A stretch of DNA of 64,000 bases from an uncultured Pelagibacteraceae bacterium (lineage in GTDB: Bacteria > Pseudomonadota > Alphaproteobacteria > Pelagibacterales > Pelagibacteraceae), in the NCBI GenBank assembly GCA_902560855.1, contig CACENJ010000001.1, forward strand, positions 110,935-174,934, read 5' to 3'. The notes under the pieces were generated by a model. That model worked only from the letters and a program-made list of their open reading frames with translations. It ran no database searches and was not told the DNA's origin. Made by a program: the position numbers and the translations under genes. Of this stretch, positions 1 to 10,572 are shown piece after piece (the stretch's first letter is position 1; every line of letters begins with the position of its first letter).

Positions 1-651
1 TCTATCTTTATCTAATTTTTTGTCACTTAATGCATCCCATAATCTACACGTGTCAGGGCTTATTTCGTCTGCCAATATAATACTTTTTTTTCCATTTTGA
101 TTTAATCTTCCAAATTCAAGTTTAAAGTCTACAAGTTTAATACCAACACTTTTAAACATCCCTTGCATAAAATCATTTATTCTAAAACATTGTTCAGTTA
201 TCCAATCTAATTCCATGGCATTACTCCATCCAAAAGCATAAATGTGTTCTCTAGCAACTAATGGGTCATTTAATTCATCATTTTTGTAACAAAATTCTAC
301 TAATGGTCTTTCAAAAACAGTTCCATCTTCTATACCCAACCTTTTTGTTAAAGAACCTGTAGCAATATTTCTTACAATAAATTCAATAGGAATAATTTCT
401 ACTAGCTTAACCAATTGTTCTCTCATATTAATTCTTTTAATTAAATGAGTTTGAATACCTATTTGATTCAAACTTGATAAGATATGCTCAGAAATTCTAT
501 TATTTAAAATGCCTTTTCCCTCAATTATTGTTTTTTTTTGATTGTTAAAGGCAGTTGCATGATCTTTAAAATGTTGTATTGCAGTACCTTTTTCAGGGGC
601 AGCATAAAGAATTTTAGCTTTACCTTCGTATAATTTTTTACCTTTTTTCAT
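1..651 (-). CDS. purC: Phosphoribosylaminoimidazole-succinocarboxamide synthase, C-terminus cut by window edge
   Basis: Reverse-strand translation begins MKKGKKLYEGKAKILYAAPEKGTAIQHFKDHATAFN..., typical PurC N-terminus; adjacent to purB. Confidence 0.93.
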   Translation of the reverse strand, partial: MKKGKKLYEGKAKILYAAPEKGTAIQHFKDHATAFNNQKKTIIEGKGILNNRISEHILSSLNQIGIQTHLIKRINMREQLVKLVEIIPIEFIVRNIATGSLTKRLGIEDGTVFERPLVEFCYKNDELNDPLVAREHIYAFGWSNAMELDWITEQCFRINDFMQGMFKSVGIKLVDFKLEFGRLNQNGKKSIILADEISPDTCRLWDALSDKKLDKDR

Positions 652-1943
652 TATTTAAACACTCTATTAAAAATCAAATTAACATTTTTAAAGTGTGAAG
701 AATAATTAAATATTTTTTTTAGTTTATTCAAAGGTATTTTATTGGTTATTAAATTATCATTTTTTACAACTTCAAATAGATTTAAATTTTGCGATAAGCA
801 TTTTTTTGCATGTGACTGAACTAATCTATATGATTTTTCTCTGCTTAGTCCAGATTTTGTAAGTTCTAGCATTAGCTCCTGAGAAAAAATAATACCTTTC
901 GTTATATTAAGATTATTTGCCATTTTTTTTGGAAAAATAATCATATTTTTTAAAATGTTTGATAATCTGACTAGTGCAAAGTCTAATGTTATATTTGCAC
1001 CAGGACCAATATTTCTTTCTACGCTTGAATGAGAAATATCTCTTTCGTGCCATAGAACTATATTTTCTAAAGCAGGAACTACATAGCCTCTAACTATTCT
1101 AGAAAGTCCAGTTAAATTTTCACTCAAAATAGGATTTTGTTTATGCGGCATCGCAGAAGATCCTTTTTGTTTATTTGAGAAATATTCTTGCAATTCATAA
1201 ACTTCGGTTCTTTGCAAATGTCTTATTTCTGTTGCAATTCTTTCTACTGACCCAGCTATAATTCCTAATATTGAAAAATAAAAAGCATGTCTATCTCTAG
1301 GAATCACTTGAGTAGAAATTGGTTCAACTCTAAGACCAAGTTTTTTTGCTACATATTTTTCAACATTCGGATTAATATTTGCAAAAGTGCCCACAGCACC
1401 TGAAATTGCACAAGTTGAAACCTCATCAATTGCACTTGTTAATCTTTTTTTATTTCTTTTAAACTCTTCGTAAAAAGAAGCTAATTTTAATCCAAAAGTT
1501 AGAGGCTCAGCATGGATACCATGACTTCTTCCTATACAAGGAGTAAATTTGTATTTTTTTGACTGTTTTTTTAAAATATTTAATATTTGTTCTATATCTT
1601 TTAAAAGTATTTTACCTGACTGTATTAATTGTATGTTGAAACTCGTATCTAATACGTCCGATGAAGTCATACCTTGGTGGAGGTATCTTGCTTTGATTCC
1701 TGCTTTTTCAGTAATAGAAGTTAAAAAAGCGATAACATCATGTTTTACTTTAGATTCAATTTCATGAATTCTTTTAACATTAATCTTACCCTTTTTTTTT
1801 ACTACAGACGAAACTCCTTTTGGAATAAAACCTAATTTTTCCATAGCTTCCGAGGCTGCTATTTCAACGTCTAGCCAAATTTTATATTTGTTCTCTTCCG
1901 ACCAAATATTTGTAAGCTCTTTTCTAGAATATCTTAATATCAT
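651..1943 (-). CDS. purB: Adenylosuccinate lyase
   Basis: 430 aa; fumarase/ASL signature GSSAMPHKQNP; TSSDVLDT motif. Confidence 0.96.
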   Translation of the reverse strand: MILRYSRKELTNIWSEENKYKIWLDVEIAASEAMEKLGFIPKGVSSVVKKKGKINVKRIHEIESKVKHDVIAFLTSITEKAGIKARYLHQGMTSSDVLDTSFNIQLIQSGKILLKDIEQILNILKKQSKKYKFTPCIGRSHGIHAEPLTFGLKLASFYEEFKRNKKRLTSAIDEVSTCAISGAVGTFANINPNVEKYVAKKLGLRVEPISTQVIPRDRHAFYFSILGIIAGSVERIATEIRHLQRTEVYELQEYFSNKQKGSSAMPHKQNPILSENLTGLSRIVRGYVVPALENIVLWHERDISHSSVERNIGPGANITLDFALVRLSNILKNMIIFPKKMANNLNITKGIIFSQELMLELTKSGLSREKSYRLVQSHAKKCLSQNLNLFEVVKNDNLITNKIPLNKLKKIFNYSSHFKNVNLIFNRVFK

Positions 1944-2716
1944 TGTTTGTATGGAGGCTTTAAATAGTTTTTATCAGATTTTGTAAATATTTCATAACCA
2001 TTTTCTGTAATTCCAATAGTATGTTCAAATTGTGCTGATAAAGATTTATCTTTTGTAACAGCTGTCCAACCATCTTCTAAAACTTTTACATCATATTTTC
2101 CAGCATTAATCATTGGTTCTACGGTAAAAGTCATACCAGATTCTAACTCAAGGCCTGTATTTTTTTTTCCATAATGTAGAATATTTGGATATTCATGAAA
2201 AACATTACTTATTCCATGTCCGCAAAAATCTTTTACAACTGAAAAACCTTTATCTTCCACATAAGATTGTATTTCATGACCAATGTCACCTAATTTAATT
2301 CCAGGTCGTAAAATATTTATGGCTTTCATCATAGCTTCATATGTGGCGTTGATTAGATTATTTGCTTTAACCGAAGTTTTTCCAACGCAAAACATTCTAC
2401 TAGTATCACCATGATAATTATCAACAATAGCTGTTACATCAATATTTAATATATCACCTTCATCCAAGGTACGATCAGCTGGAACTCCATGACATACTAC
2501 ATGGTTTAATGAAGTACATAAAGATTTTTTATATCCTCTATAAAATAGTGGAGCAGAGTAACCTTTGTTATCTCTTATAAATTCATAGCAAAGGCGATCA
2601 ATTTTATTTGTTGATATACCTGGTTTTACATGTTCGGTAATCATATCTAAAGTTTGTGCAGCTAACTTACCAGCAGCACTCATTTTTTCAAATTTTTCTA
2701 AATAATTTTTATTCAT
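1940..2716 (-). CDS. map: Type I methionine aminopeptidase
   Basis: 258 aa; metal-ligand motifs (NIDVTAIVDNYHGDTSRMF, CGHGISNVFHEYPNI, FTVEPM). Confidence 0.96.
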   Translation of the reverse strand: MNKNYLEKFEKMSAAGKLAAQTLDMITEHVKPGISTNKIDRLCYEFIRDNKGYSAPLFYRGYKKSLCTSLNHVVCHGVPADRTLDEGDILNIDVTAIVDNYHGDTSRMFCVGKTSVKANNLINATYEAMMKAINILRPGIKLGDIGHEIQSYVEDKGFSVVKDFCGHGISNVFHEYPNILHYGKKNTGLELESGMTFTVEPMINAGKYDVKVLEDGWTAVTKDKSLSAQFEHTIGITENGYEIFTKSDKNYLKPPYKQ

Positions 2717-3395
2717 TAATAATTTTTATTTTTTTTTCAATTTTAATTTCTTTAGAATTTACAGTACATTTATATGCCAAAAAATTAACACCAGCTTTTT
2801 TTGCAAGAAGATAATTTTTATAATAATTATAATCTATATCTTTAGCTATTTTAAAGTATTCTATATCGTGAATTTGAGTTAAAAATAAGACATAGGGATC
2901 ATATTTTTTCTTCATCGAATCAACTAATTTTATCAAGTGTTTTGTGCCTCGTGATGTTACAGCATCGGGAAATTCTGCTATTTTATTTGAACGTGTTAAT
3001 GTAACGTTTTTTACTTCTATTATTTTTTTATCACATAAAAAGTCAAATCTTGTATCCTTTGAAAATTTGAATTCTGGTTTAATTGATTTTACTTTTTTAA
3101 ATTCATAAATGAATTTATTATTCAATCCATGTTCTACTATTCTGTTTGTCCTATGAGTATTTACACCGATTAAATTTTTGTTAACTTTAATAATTTCTAA
3201 TGTATATTTTAGTTTTCTTTTTGGATCGTCAATTTTAGAAACCCAGACCTCATTATCCTTATCTAATAAACCCATCATTGACCCAGTATTAGGGCAGTGA
3301 GCAGTTATTATTTGATTATTTACTTTGATATCTGTAAAAAATCTCTTATACCGTTTGATAAGTTTGCCTTTAATTAAAGTACTGGTAAATTTCAT
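2709..3395 (-). CDS. sfsA: SfsA family (sugar fermentation stimulation) protein
   Basis: 228 aa; AHCPNTGSMMGLL and EVKNVTL...FPDAVTSRGTKHL motifs. Confidence 0.93.
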   Translation of the reverse strand: MKFTSTLIKGKLIKRYKRFFTDIKVNNQIITAHCPNTGSMMGLLDKDNEVWVSKIDDPKRKLKYTLEIIKVNKNLIGVNTHRTNRIVEHGLNNKFIYEFKKVKSIKPEFKFSKDTRFDFLCDKKIIEVKNVTLTRSNKIAEFPDAVTSRGTKHLIKLVDSMKKKYDPYVLFLTQIHDIEYFKIAKDIDYNYYKNYLLAKKAGVNFLAYKCTVNSKEIKIEKKIKIINE

Positions 3396-3417
3396 ATTAA
3401 TTTATTTATATTTGTAA

Positions 3418-4170
3418 ATGACAAATAAAAAAGAAATAATTGCATCGATTATTATTATTGGTAATGAAGTTCTTTCTGGAAGAACAAAGGATTTAAATAC
3501 TAGTACACTCTCAGTATGGTTGAATTCTATTGGTATTAGTGTCCGGGAAGTAAGAGTAATACCCGATGTTGAAAAAATAATTGTAGATACAGTCAATGAA
3601 TTAAGAAATAAATTTGATTATGTGTTTACTACCGGCGGTATAGGACCAACTCATGACGATATAACGGCACAGTCCATATCAAAAGTATTTAATTTAGAAT
3701 ATGGTTTTCATAAACAAGCTTTCTCAATTTTAGAGAAGTATTATGAGCCTGGAGAATTTAACGAAGGAAGACAAAAAATGGCGAAAATGCCCACTACAGC
3801 TAAACTTATTTTAAATCCTTCTAGTGGCGCACCTGGCTTTTATATAGAAAACGTATTTTGTCTTCCAGGAGTTCCATCAATTTTAAAAGCAATGCTTGGT
3901 GGATTAAACAATGTTTTAGTTGGTGGTGACCCAATTTTGAGCAAAACTATTAATTTAAGAACCTATGAAAGTGAAATAGCAGAATCTTTAACAAATGTTC
4001 AGAATAACAATAAAGATGTTGAAATTGGAAGTTATCCTTTTTTTAGACAAGGTAAATTAGGTGTATCTATAGTTTTAAGATCGGTGGATCAAAGTAAAAT
4101 AGATAATTGCAATTCTCAAATTTTAGAATTTATTAAAAAAAAAAATATCGAGGTAGTTGAAATAGATTAA
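3418..4170 (+). CDS. CinA N-terminal / MoaB-Mog-type molybdopterin-binding domain protein
   Basis: 250 aa; IIGNEVLSGRTKDLN, TTGGIGPTHDDIT, GAPGFYIENVFCLPGVP. Confidence 0.9.
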   Translation: MTNKKEIIASIIIIGNEVLSGRTKDLNTSTLSVWLNSIGISVREVRVIPDVEKIIVDTVNELRNKFDYVFTTGGIGPTHDDITAQSISKVFNLEYGFHKQAFSILEKYYEPGEFNEGRQKMAKMPTTAKLILNPSSGAPGFYIENVFCLPGVPSILKAMLGGLNNVLVGGDPILSKTINLRTYESEIAESLTNVQNNNKDVEIGSYPFFRQGKLGVSIVLRSVDQSKIDNCNSQILEFIKKKNIEVVEID

Positions 4171-4622
4171 TGTTTTATTTTGCTTACGGAAGTAATCTTA
4201 ATTGGCATCAGATGAAAAAAGAAAGATGCCCAGGTTCAAAATATATACAACCATATATTCTCAAAGGTTATAAATTAATATTTAGCCATCGCAATGCAAA
4301 CAATAAATATGGACATGCAAATATTGAAAAAAATAAAAATTTTTCTGTTCCAGGAGCTATTTGGAGTCTTACAAAAACACATGAAAAAGTTTTAGATGTT
4401 TATGAAGCTACAAATTACAATCCACCTTATTATTATAAAGAATATTTTACCTGGAAAGGAAAAAAAATTTTAGTTTATATTCAAAAAATTTATACAAAGA
4501 GGAAACCTTCTTATTCATATTTGCATACAATTATAGAAGGTTATAAAGATTGTAATTTAGATATAAATTATTTAAAAAAGAGAATATCAAATTATACTTT
4601 GAACTACAAAGTTCATTGGTAA
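4170..4622 (+). CDS. Gamma-glutamylcyclotransferase (AIG2/GGCT-like) family protein
   Basis: 150 aa; FAYGSNLNWHQMKKERCPGS motif. Confidence 0.85.
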   Translation: MFYFAYGSNLNWHQMKKERCPGSKYIQPYILKGYKLIFSHRNANNKYGHANIEKNKNFSVPGAIWSLTKTHEKVLDVYEATNYNPPYYYKEYFTWKGKKILVYIQKIYTKRKPSYSYLHTIIEGYKDCNLDINYLKKRISNYTLNYKVHW

Positions 4623-4624
4623 TT

Positions 4625-5599
4625 TCATTCTATATGTTTCAAGATATCTTCCAGGGTAATTTTTGAAATATCATTAGAGTTGTACAATTTTTTACTGTCT
4701 AAAATTATTACATGGTCTTTTTTAGGAGCAAATTTTTCTGAGCTCGTTGGTCCAAATAATACAATCATAGGAGCGTTTGACAAATTTATCATATGCATAA
4801 CTCCATTATCTATAGAAATAGCTTTTTCAAGTCTTGAGCTTAATGCAGTTACTAGAGCAGGTCCTGCTAAATTTGAATTATGTTCTGGAAATAATGAATT
4901 AGTCACTTTTGATTTAATTTGCTTAACTATTTCATTGCTTTTTTTTTCAATAAAAAAAACTGGAGTTTTATTTTTTTTTTCGATTTTTTGAGCCAAATTA
5001 ATAAAATTTTCTAAAGGCCAACTTTTTTTTCTGTATTCATTTCCTTGTGTAATTGAAAATCCAATATAATTGTTGTTAGGTAGTAATTTTTTTGCCTCAT
5101 TTATATATGTTTCATCTAGGTTATCTAAATTAAAATCAGTGTATTTAATATTTATATCAAATAATTTTTCTAAATTTAAAATAGTTTTTTTACTTATGTT
5201 ATCATTAGGCAAATAGTTTTTCTTAATTGAACAATATCTATAGTTAAAAGTTGATGAATAAAAATTTATTGAAGGAATTCTTTTTAATATTAATGTATTT
5301 CTTAATTTTGATTGTAGATCAATAATTAAATCAAATTTTTCTAAATTTAATTTCGAAAAACTATTTTTAGCTTTAAATAAGTGCCACCACCTGAAACCAA
5401 AATATTTCAACCCTAAATCTAAAGTTTTAATGTCTATATTGTAATTTTTTAATTTCCCCATGAAGTGGTTTTCGTGGGCTCCTAAATAATACAAATCTAC
5501 CAATTTAAAATTTTTTTTAAGACTTAAGATTAATGGTATTATTTGAATGCTATCGCCAAGCCCACCACCTGAATTGTAAATAAGTATTTTTTTAAGCAT
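4625..5599 (-). CDS. Glycosyltransferase family 9 (heptosyltransferase-like)
   Basis: 324 aa; GGGLGDSIQ N-term, SIDNGVMHMINLSNAPMIVLFGPTSSEKFAP C-term typical of GT9. Confidence 0.85.
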   Translation of the reverse strand: MLKKILIYNSGGGLGDSIQIIPLILSLKKNFKLVDLYYLGAHENHFMGKLKNYNIDIKTLDLGLKYFGFRWWHLFKAKNSFSKLNLEKFDLIIDLQSKLRNTLILKRIPSINFYSSTFNYRYCSIKKNYLPNDNISKKTILNLEKLFDINIKYTDFNLDNLDETYINEAKKLLPNNNYIGFSITQGNEYRKKSWPLENFINLAQKIEKKNKTPVFFIEKKSNEIVKQIKSKVTNSLFPEHNSNLAGPALVTALSSRLEKAISIDNGVMHMINLSNAPMIVLFGPTSSEKFAPKKDHVIILDSKKLYNSNDISKITLEDILKHIE

Positions 5600-5680
5600 A
5601 TAAGACTATAAACTATAATTTACCCTTGTTAATTAATCCTTGATTTTTTTGGTTATATATGGGCAAAATATGTAAATTAT

Positions 5681-7042
5681 ATGTCAGACAAAACGAAATT
5701 TTTCTTGGAAGAAAGTAAAATGCCTAAGTCTTGGTATAATATTTCTGCTGATCTTCCAAAGCCACTTAGTCCAGTACTTCATCCAGGAACACTTAAACCT
5801 GTTGGTCCAGACGATTTAGCACCGTTGTTTCCAATGGCTCTTATAGGTCAAGAAGTATCACAAGAAAGAGAAATAGAAATTCCAGAACCAGTTAGAGAAA
5901 TTTATAAACAGTGGAGGCCATCACCACTATATAGAGCAAGAAGACTTGAAAAAGCTTTAGATACTACAGCAAAAATTTACTATAAATATGAAGGCGTGAG
6001 TCCAACAGGTAGCCACAAGCCCAATACAGCAGTAGCTCAAGCTTTTTATAACAAAGAAGAAGGTACAAAAAAAATTACAACTGAAACAGGCGCAGGACAA
6101 TGGGGTAGCTCACTTGCATTTGCGTGTTCAATTTTTAAAATCGAACTTGATGTCTATATGGTTAAAGTCAGCTACGAACAAAAACCATATCGAAAAATGA
6201 TTATGCAAACTTTTGGTGCAAATTGTTATGCTAGCCCATCAAATCGTACTCCAACAGGTAAAGCTATTTTAGAAAAAGATCCAAATAGTTCTGGAAGTTT
6301 AGGAATAGCTATATCCGAAGCCGTAGAAATGGCGGCCCAAGATGAATCAACAAAATATTCTCTAGGAAGTGTTTTAAACCACGTATTAATGCACCAAACA
6401 ATTGTTGGTAATGAAGCAATACTGCAAATGGAAATGGCAAATGATTATCCAGATATATTAGTAGGGTGCACAGGTGGAGGAAGTAATTTTTCTGGATTAG
6501 TATTTCCATTCCTTGGAAAAAAATTTAGAGAAAAAAAAGATGTTAGAGTTATTGCTTGTGAACCAAAATCTTGTCCTTCATTAACTAAAGGTAAATTTGC
6601 TTATGATTTTGGAGACACTGGAAATCGTACGCCACTTGTTAAGATGCATACATTAGGATCTTCATTTATGCCACCATCAACTCATTCTGGTGGATTGAGA
6701 TATCATGGAATGGCACCAATGGTCAGTCATTTAACAGACATAGGTGCAATTGAAGCAAAAGCTTTTGGTCAAAAAGAATGCTTTGAAGCAGGAGTAAAAT
6801 TTGCAAATGCAGAAGGTATTGTTCCAGCTCCAGAGGCAACACATGCAGTTAAAGGTGCTATTGATGCTGCGCTGGAATGTAAAAAAAATGGTGAAAAGAA
6901 AACAATTCTTTTTAATTTATGTGGTCATGGACATTTTGATATGCAAGCATATGGCGATTATTTTAACAATAAACTTTCTGAAGATAAATATAATGAATCC
7001 GAAGTAAATAAAGCTCTCGAAAAACTACCTAAAATTGCATAG
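5681..7042 (+). CDS. TrpB2-type tryptophan synthase beta-like PLP enzyme
   Basis: 453 aa; TrpB2 signatures LHPGTLKPVGPDDLAPLFP, WRPSPLYRARRLE, YYKYEGVSPTGSHKPNTAVAQAFYNKEEG, TETGAGQWGSSLAFAC. Confidence 0.93.
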   Translation: MSDKTKFFLEESKMPKSWYNISADLPKPLSPVLHPGTLKPVGPDDLAPLFPMALIGQEVSQEREIEIPEPVREIYKQWRPSPLYRARRLEKALDTTAKIYYKYEGVSPTGSHKPNTAVAQAFYNKEEGTKKITTETGAGQWGSSLAFACSIFKIELDVYMVKVSYEQKPYRKMIMQTFGANCYASPSNRTPTGKAILEKDPNSSGSLGIAISEAVEMAAQDESTKYSLGSVLNHVLMHQTIVGNEAILQMEMANDYPDILVGCTGGGSNFSGLVFPFLGKKFREKKDVRVIACEPKSCPSLTKGKFAYDFGDTGNRTPLVKMHTLGSSFMPPSTHSGGLRYHGMAPMVSHLTDIGAIEAKAFGQKECFEAGVKFANAEGIVPAPEATHAVKGAIDAALECKKNGEKKTILFNLCGHGHFDMQAYGDYFNNKLSEDKYNESEVNKALEKLPKIA

Positions 7043-7081
7043 AAATAATATTTATCAATATTAGCAACAATTATATCTAAA

Positions 7082-7100
7082 AAATAGAGTTGTTCTATTT
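7082..7100 (+). terminator. Small hairpin between TrpB2 and DUF1015 genes (terminator or processing hairpin)
   Basis: AAATAGA-GTTGT-TCTATTT perfect 7-bp inverted repeat in intergenic DNA. Confidence 0.35.
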
Positions 7101-7123
7101 AGTACTATTAATTAAATATCTAC

Positions 7124-8326
7124 ATGTATTTTATAAATCCATTTAAAGGTTTAAGACCATCAAAAGAAAAAGCCTCTTCTATAGCTATTACTAGCACTGA
7201 CCATTTATCAAAAAAACTTATTGCTGATCATAAAAAAAATAATCCTTGGAGCTATCTAAATGTTTTTTCAGCAGAAAATAATTCTAAATCAAAAGAACAA
7301 TTTGAATTAATGAAAAAAAAATCAATACTTAGCAAAGATATTAATAATTCATTTTACATTTACAAAATTTCTACAGGAAATCATGCACAAATTGGCATAG
7401 TCGGAACTGCAAAATTGTCTGCTTATGACAATTTACATATCCGAGGTCATGAAGAAATTTTTTTTGAAAGATCTCAAAGAAGAATGAAGCAAATGGATAA
7501 TTTAAATGCACAAATAGGTCCTATATATGCGGTTTATCCTGATAATAAAATGCTTAATGACTTAGTTGATAAAGAGTTGATTAACTCTCCTGTATATTCT
7601 TTTAAAGGTATGGATGGAAGCAAGCATGAGATGTGGGTAATAGATGATGAAAAAAAAATTTCAAAAATACGAGATTTATTTAATTCTATAAACAGAATTT
7701 ATATAGCCGATGGTCATCACAGAATGGATGCATTGTTAAAACTTTCAAAATTTAAACAGCATCAAAATCCCAATCACACTGGTGAAGAAGCATACAATTT
7801 TTTTATGATAGCAATTTTTCCTAAAAGCCAAGCAAGAATACTTGATTATAATAGACTTATAAAAGATTTATATGGTTATTCACCTAAAGATTTTATTAAA
7901 GAAATTAAAAAAAAATTTAAAGTGGAAAAACAAAATTCTTCATTTAAACCAAAGAAATCTCAAATATTTGGAATGTATTTAGAAAAACAATGGTATTCTT
8001 TGGAACTTAAAGAAAAACCTCATCAAAATTTATTTCACATTATTAATTTAGATATAAATTTATTGCACTACTATTTGCTAGAACCTTTTTTAGGTATCGG
8101 AGACCCTAGACAGGATAATAGAATAGATTTTTTAGCAGGCTTTCATGGTTTAGAAGGAATCGAAGCAAAAGTAGATTCTGGAGAAGCCAAAGTTGGTTTT
8201 GCTTTGTTTGCTACGCAAATGGAAAATGTAATAAGTTTTGCTGATAAAAAATTAAATATGCCACCAAAGTCCACTTGGTTTGATCCTAAACCATTAGACG
8301 GTCTAGTCGCTTATGATTTTGAATAA
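7124..8326 (+). CDS. DUF1015 family protein
   Basis: 400 aa; IYIADGHHRMDALLKL motif, start INPFKGLRPSKEKA. Confidence 0.88.
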   Translation: MYFINPFKGLRPSKEKASSIAITSTDHLSKKLIADHKKNNPWSYLNVFSAENNSKSKEQFELMKKKSILSKDINNSFYIYKISTGNHAQIGIVGTAKLSAYDNLHIRGHEEIFFERSQRRMKQMDNLNAQIGPIYAVYPDNKMLNDLVDKELINSPVYSFKGMDGSKHEMWVIDDEKKISKIRDLFNSINRIYIADGHHRMDALLKLSKFKQHQNPNHTGEEAYNFFMIAIFPKSQARILDYNRLIKDLYGYSPKDFIKEIKKKFKVEKQNSSFKPKKSQIFGMYLEKQWYSLELKEKPHQNLFHIINLDINLLHYYLLEPFLGIGDPRQDNRIDFLAGFHGLEGIEAKVDSGEAKVGFALFATQMENVISFADKKLNMPPKSTWFDPKPLDGLVAYDFE

Positions 8327-8416
8327 TAAAATTATTCTTGTTTAGATCTAAAAAATATATATAAAAAAAATAGTGATAAGTTTTTTTAAAAAGAAATATA
8401 TCTAAAAATTATATTT

Positions 8417-9571
8417 ATGGAAAAACCGAGTATAAAACCAAAGAATCCAAATTTTTCTAGTGGGCCATGTGCAAAACGTCCAGGTTGGAGTATTGATGTA
8501 TTAAAAAATACACCAATAGGAAGATCTCATAGACATAAAGTCTGTAAAGAAAAACTTAATGAAGTAATAATTAAATCTAAAGAAATTCTTCAATTACCTG
8601 ATGGATATAATGTAGGTATAATGACAGGATCAAACACGGGAGCTTTGGAAGCTGCACTATGGTCTCTTTTGGGCTGCAAGGGTGTTGATATTTTAGCTTG
8701 GGAAAATTTTGGAAAAGATTGGGTAATAGACATACTTGATCAACTAAAAATAAAAGATGTAAACAGTTATATAACCGATTATGGAAATCTTCCTGACCTA
8801 TCAAAAGTGAACTTTAAAAATGATGTAGTATTTACTTGGAATGGTACAACAGCTGGAGTAAAAATTCCAAACGGCGACTGGATACCTGAAGACAGAGAAG
8901 GTTTAACGATTTGTGACGCAACATCAGGTATTTTTGCAATGGATATCGAATATAGCAAACTTGATGTAATTACATGGTCTTGGCAAAAAGTTTTAGGGGC
9001 AGAAGCAGCCCATGGAATGATAGCATTGTCTCCTCGCGCAGTTCAAAGGTTGGAAACTCATGTTCCTTCTTGGCCTATTCCAAAATTATTTAGATTGGCG
9101 AACAAAAAAAAATTAATCAAAGGTATTTTTGAAGGAGGAACCATTAATACTCCATCAATGATTTGTGTTGAAGATGGTCTAGATGCTTTAAATTGGGTTG
9201 AATCTATAGGGGGAACAAAAGAATTAATAAATATTTCAAATGAAAATTTAAAAATAGTAGAGGATTGGGTTAGTAAAAATGATAGTTTTAAATTTATGTG
9301 TGAAGACAAAAAATCAAGATCTTCAACAAGTATTACTTTATTAATTAAAGATGAATGGTTTAATAAATTTAATGAAGAGGATCAAAGAGGATTATTAAAA
9401 AAATTGTTTTCCGTATTAGAAAAAGAAGGCGTGGCTAATGACATTAATGGCTATGCTAAAGCACCTCCAAGTATAAGGATTTGGGGAGGATCAACTGTAC
9501 AGAATAGCGATATGAAAGCACTATTGCCATGGATAGACTGGGCATATAACTCTGTAAAAAATAATGCCTAA
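8417..9571 (+). CDS. serC: Phosphoserine aminotransferase
   Basis: 384 aa; [47 protein letters not shown]. Confidence 0.95.
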   Translation: MEKPSIKPKNPNFSSGPCAKRPGWSIDVLKNTPIGRSHRHKVCKEKLNEVIIKSKEILQLPDGYNVGIMTGSNTGALEAALWSLLGCKGVDILAWENFGKDWVIDILDQLKIKDVNSYITDYGNLPDLSKVNFKNDVVFTWNGTTAGVKIPNGDWIPEDREGLTICDATSGIFAMDIEYSKLDVITWSWQKVLGAEAAHGMIALSPRAVQRLETHVPSWPIPKLFRLANKKKLIKGIFEGGTINTPSMICVEDGLDALNWVESIGGTKELINISNENLKIVEDWVSKNDSFKFMCEDKKSRSSTSITLLIKDEWFNKFNEEDQRGLLKKLFSVLEKEGVANDINGYAKAPPSIRIWGGSTVQNSDMKALLPWIDWAYNSVKNNA

Positions 9572-10499
9572 AGTTTTAATCTCAGATTCAATGAGCAAAG
9601 TTGCTCAAAAAATATTTGAAAAAAATAATATTTCCATAGATGTAAAAACTGGCCTTTCAGAAGATGAAATTATTAAAATTATTCCTGAATATGATGGATT
9701 AGTTGTTAGATCAGCAACAAAAGTAACAAAAAATATTATTTCAGCAGCAAAAAAATTAAAAGTTATAGGTAGAGCAGGTGCTGGCGTTGACAATATTGAT
9801 ATACCTTTTGCAAAAGAAAATAATATGATTGTTATGAATACACCAGGTGGAAATGCAAATGCAACAGCCGAACATACTTTTGCATTAATAATGTCTGTAT
9901 TAAGAAAAATTCCTTTTGCAAATGAAACTACTCATAAAGGACAGTGGGAAAAAAAAAATATTAAAGGCAACGAACTATCTAAAAAGACACTTGGAATAAT
10001 AGGTTTTGGAAATGTTGGGGTTAGATTAAGCAATTTAGTTAAAGGTTTTGATATGAAAATATTAGTAAATTCAAAATCATTAGAATCTAGAAAAAAAGAT
10101 TTTCCACATGTTGAAAATGTTAGTTTTGATGAAATAATAAACAAAAGTGACATTATTAGCTTTCATTGCAAAGCTCCTAAAGATGGCAAACCTTTAATAA
10201 CTAAAGAACACTATACCAATATGAAACCTACAGCTTATTTAATAAACGCAGCAAGAGGCAATATAGTTGATGAAAAAGATTTAAATAACGCTCTAAATGA
10301 AAATTTAATTGCTGGAGCAGCAATAGATGTATTTTCAAAAGAACCTGCCAAAGAAAACATTTTGTTTAATAATCCAAAAGTTGTTTTAACACCGCATATA
10401 GCTGCATCTACAAGCGAAGCATCTGTAGTAGTTGCAGAAATGGTAGCTAACCAAATATCAGATTTTTTATTAAAAGGTACAAAAATCAATACCGTTTAG
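9564..10499 (+). CDS. serA: D-3-phosphoglycerate dehydrogenase, short form without ACT domain
   Basis: 311 aa; [45 protein letters not shown]; directly coupled to serC. Confidence 0.92.
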   Translation: MPKVLISDSMSKVAQKIFEKNNISIDVKTGLSEDEIIKIIPEYDGLVVRSATKVTKNIISAAKKLKVIGRAGAGVDNIDIPFAKENNMIVMNTPGGNANATAEHTFALIMSVLRKIPFANETTHKGQWEKKNIKGNELSKKTLGIIGFGNVGVRLSNLVKGFDMKILVNSKSLESRKKDFPHVENVSFDEIINKSDIISFHCKAPKDGKPLITKEHYTNMKPTAYLINAARGNIVDEKDLNNALNENLIAGAAIDVFSKEPAKENILFNNPKVVLTPHIAASTSEASVVVAEMVANQISDFLLKGTKINTV

Positions 10500-10505
10500 A
10501 TTGTT

Positions 10506-10544
10506 ATTGTTTATTTTTTCATTTTTTATTTAAAAATAAACAAT
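10506..10544 (+). terminator. Terminator-like inverted repeat downstream of serA
   Basis: ATTGTTTATTTTT ... AAAAATAAACAAT, 13-bp perfect inverted repeat with 13-nt loop, just after serA stop. Confidence 0.6.
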
Positions 10545-10572
10545 AGAATGAATATCTATATAGTTACCAACT

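Noticed and set aside
3402-3596. Short minus ORF opposite the CinA-like gene start
   Set aside because: Antisense shadow of a confident CDS, no motif
8327-8416. Possible riboswitch upstream of serC
   Set aside because: Only A/T runs, no paired conserved core visible by eye
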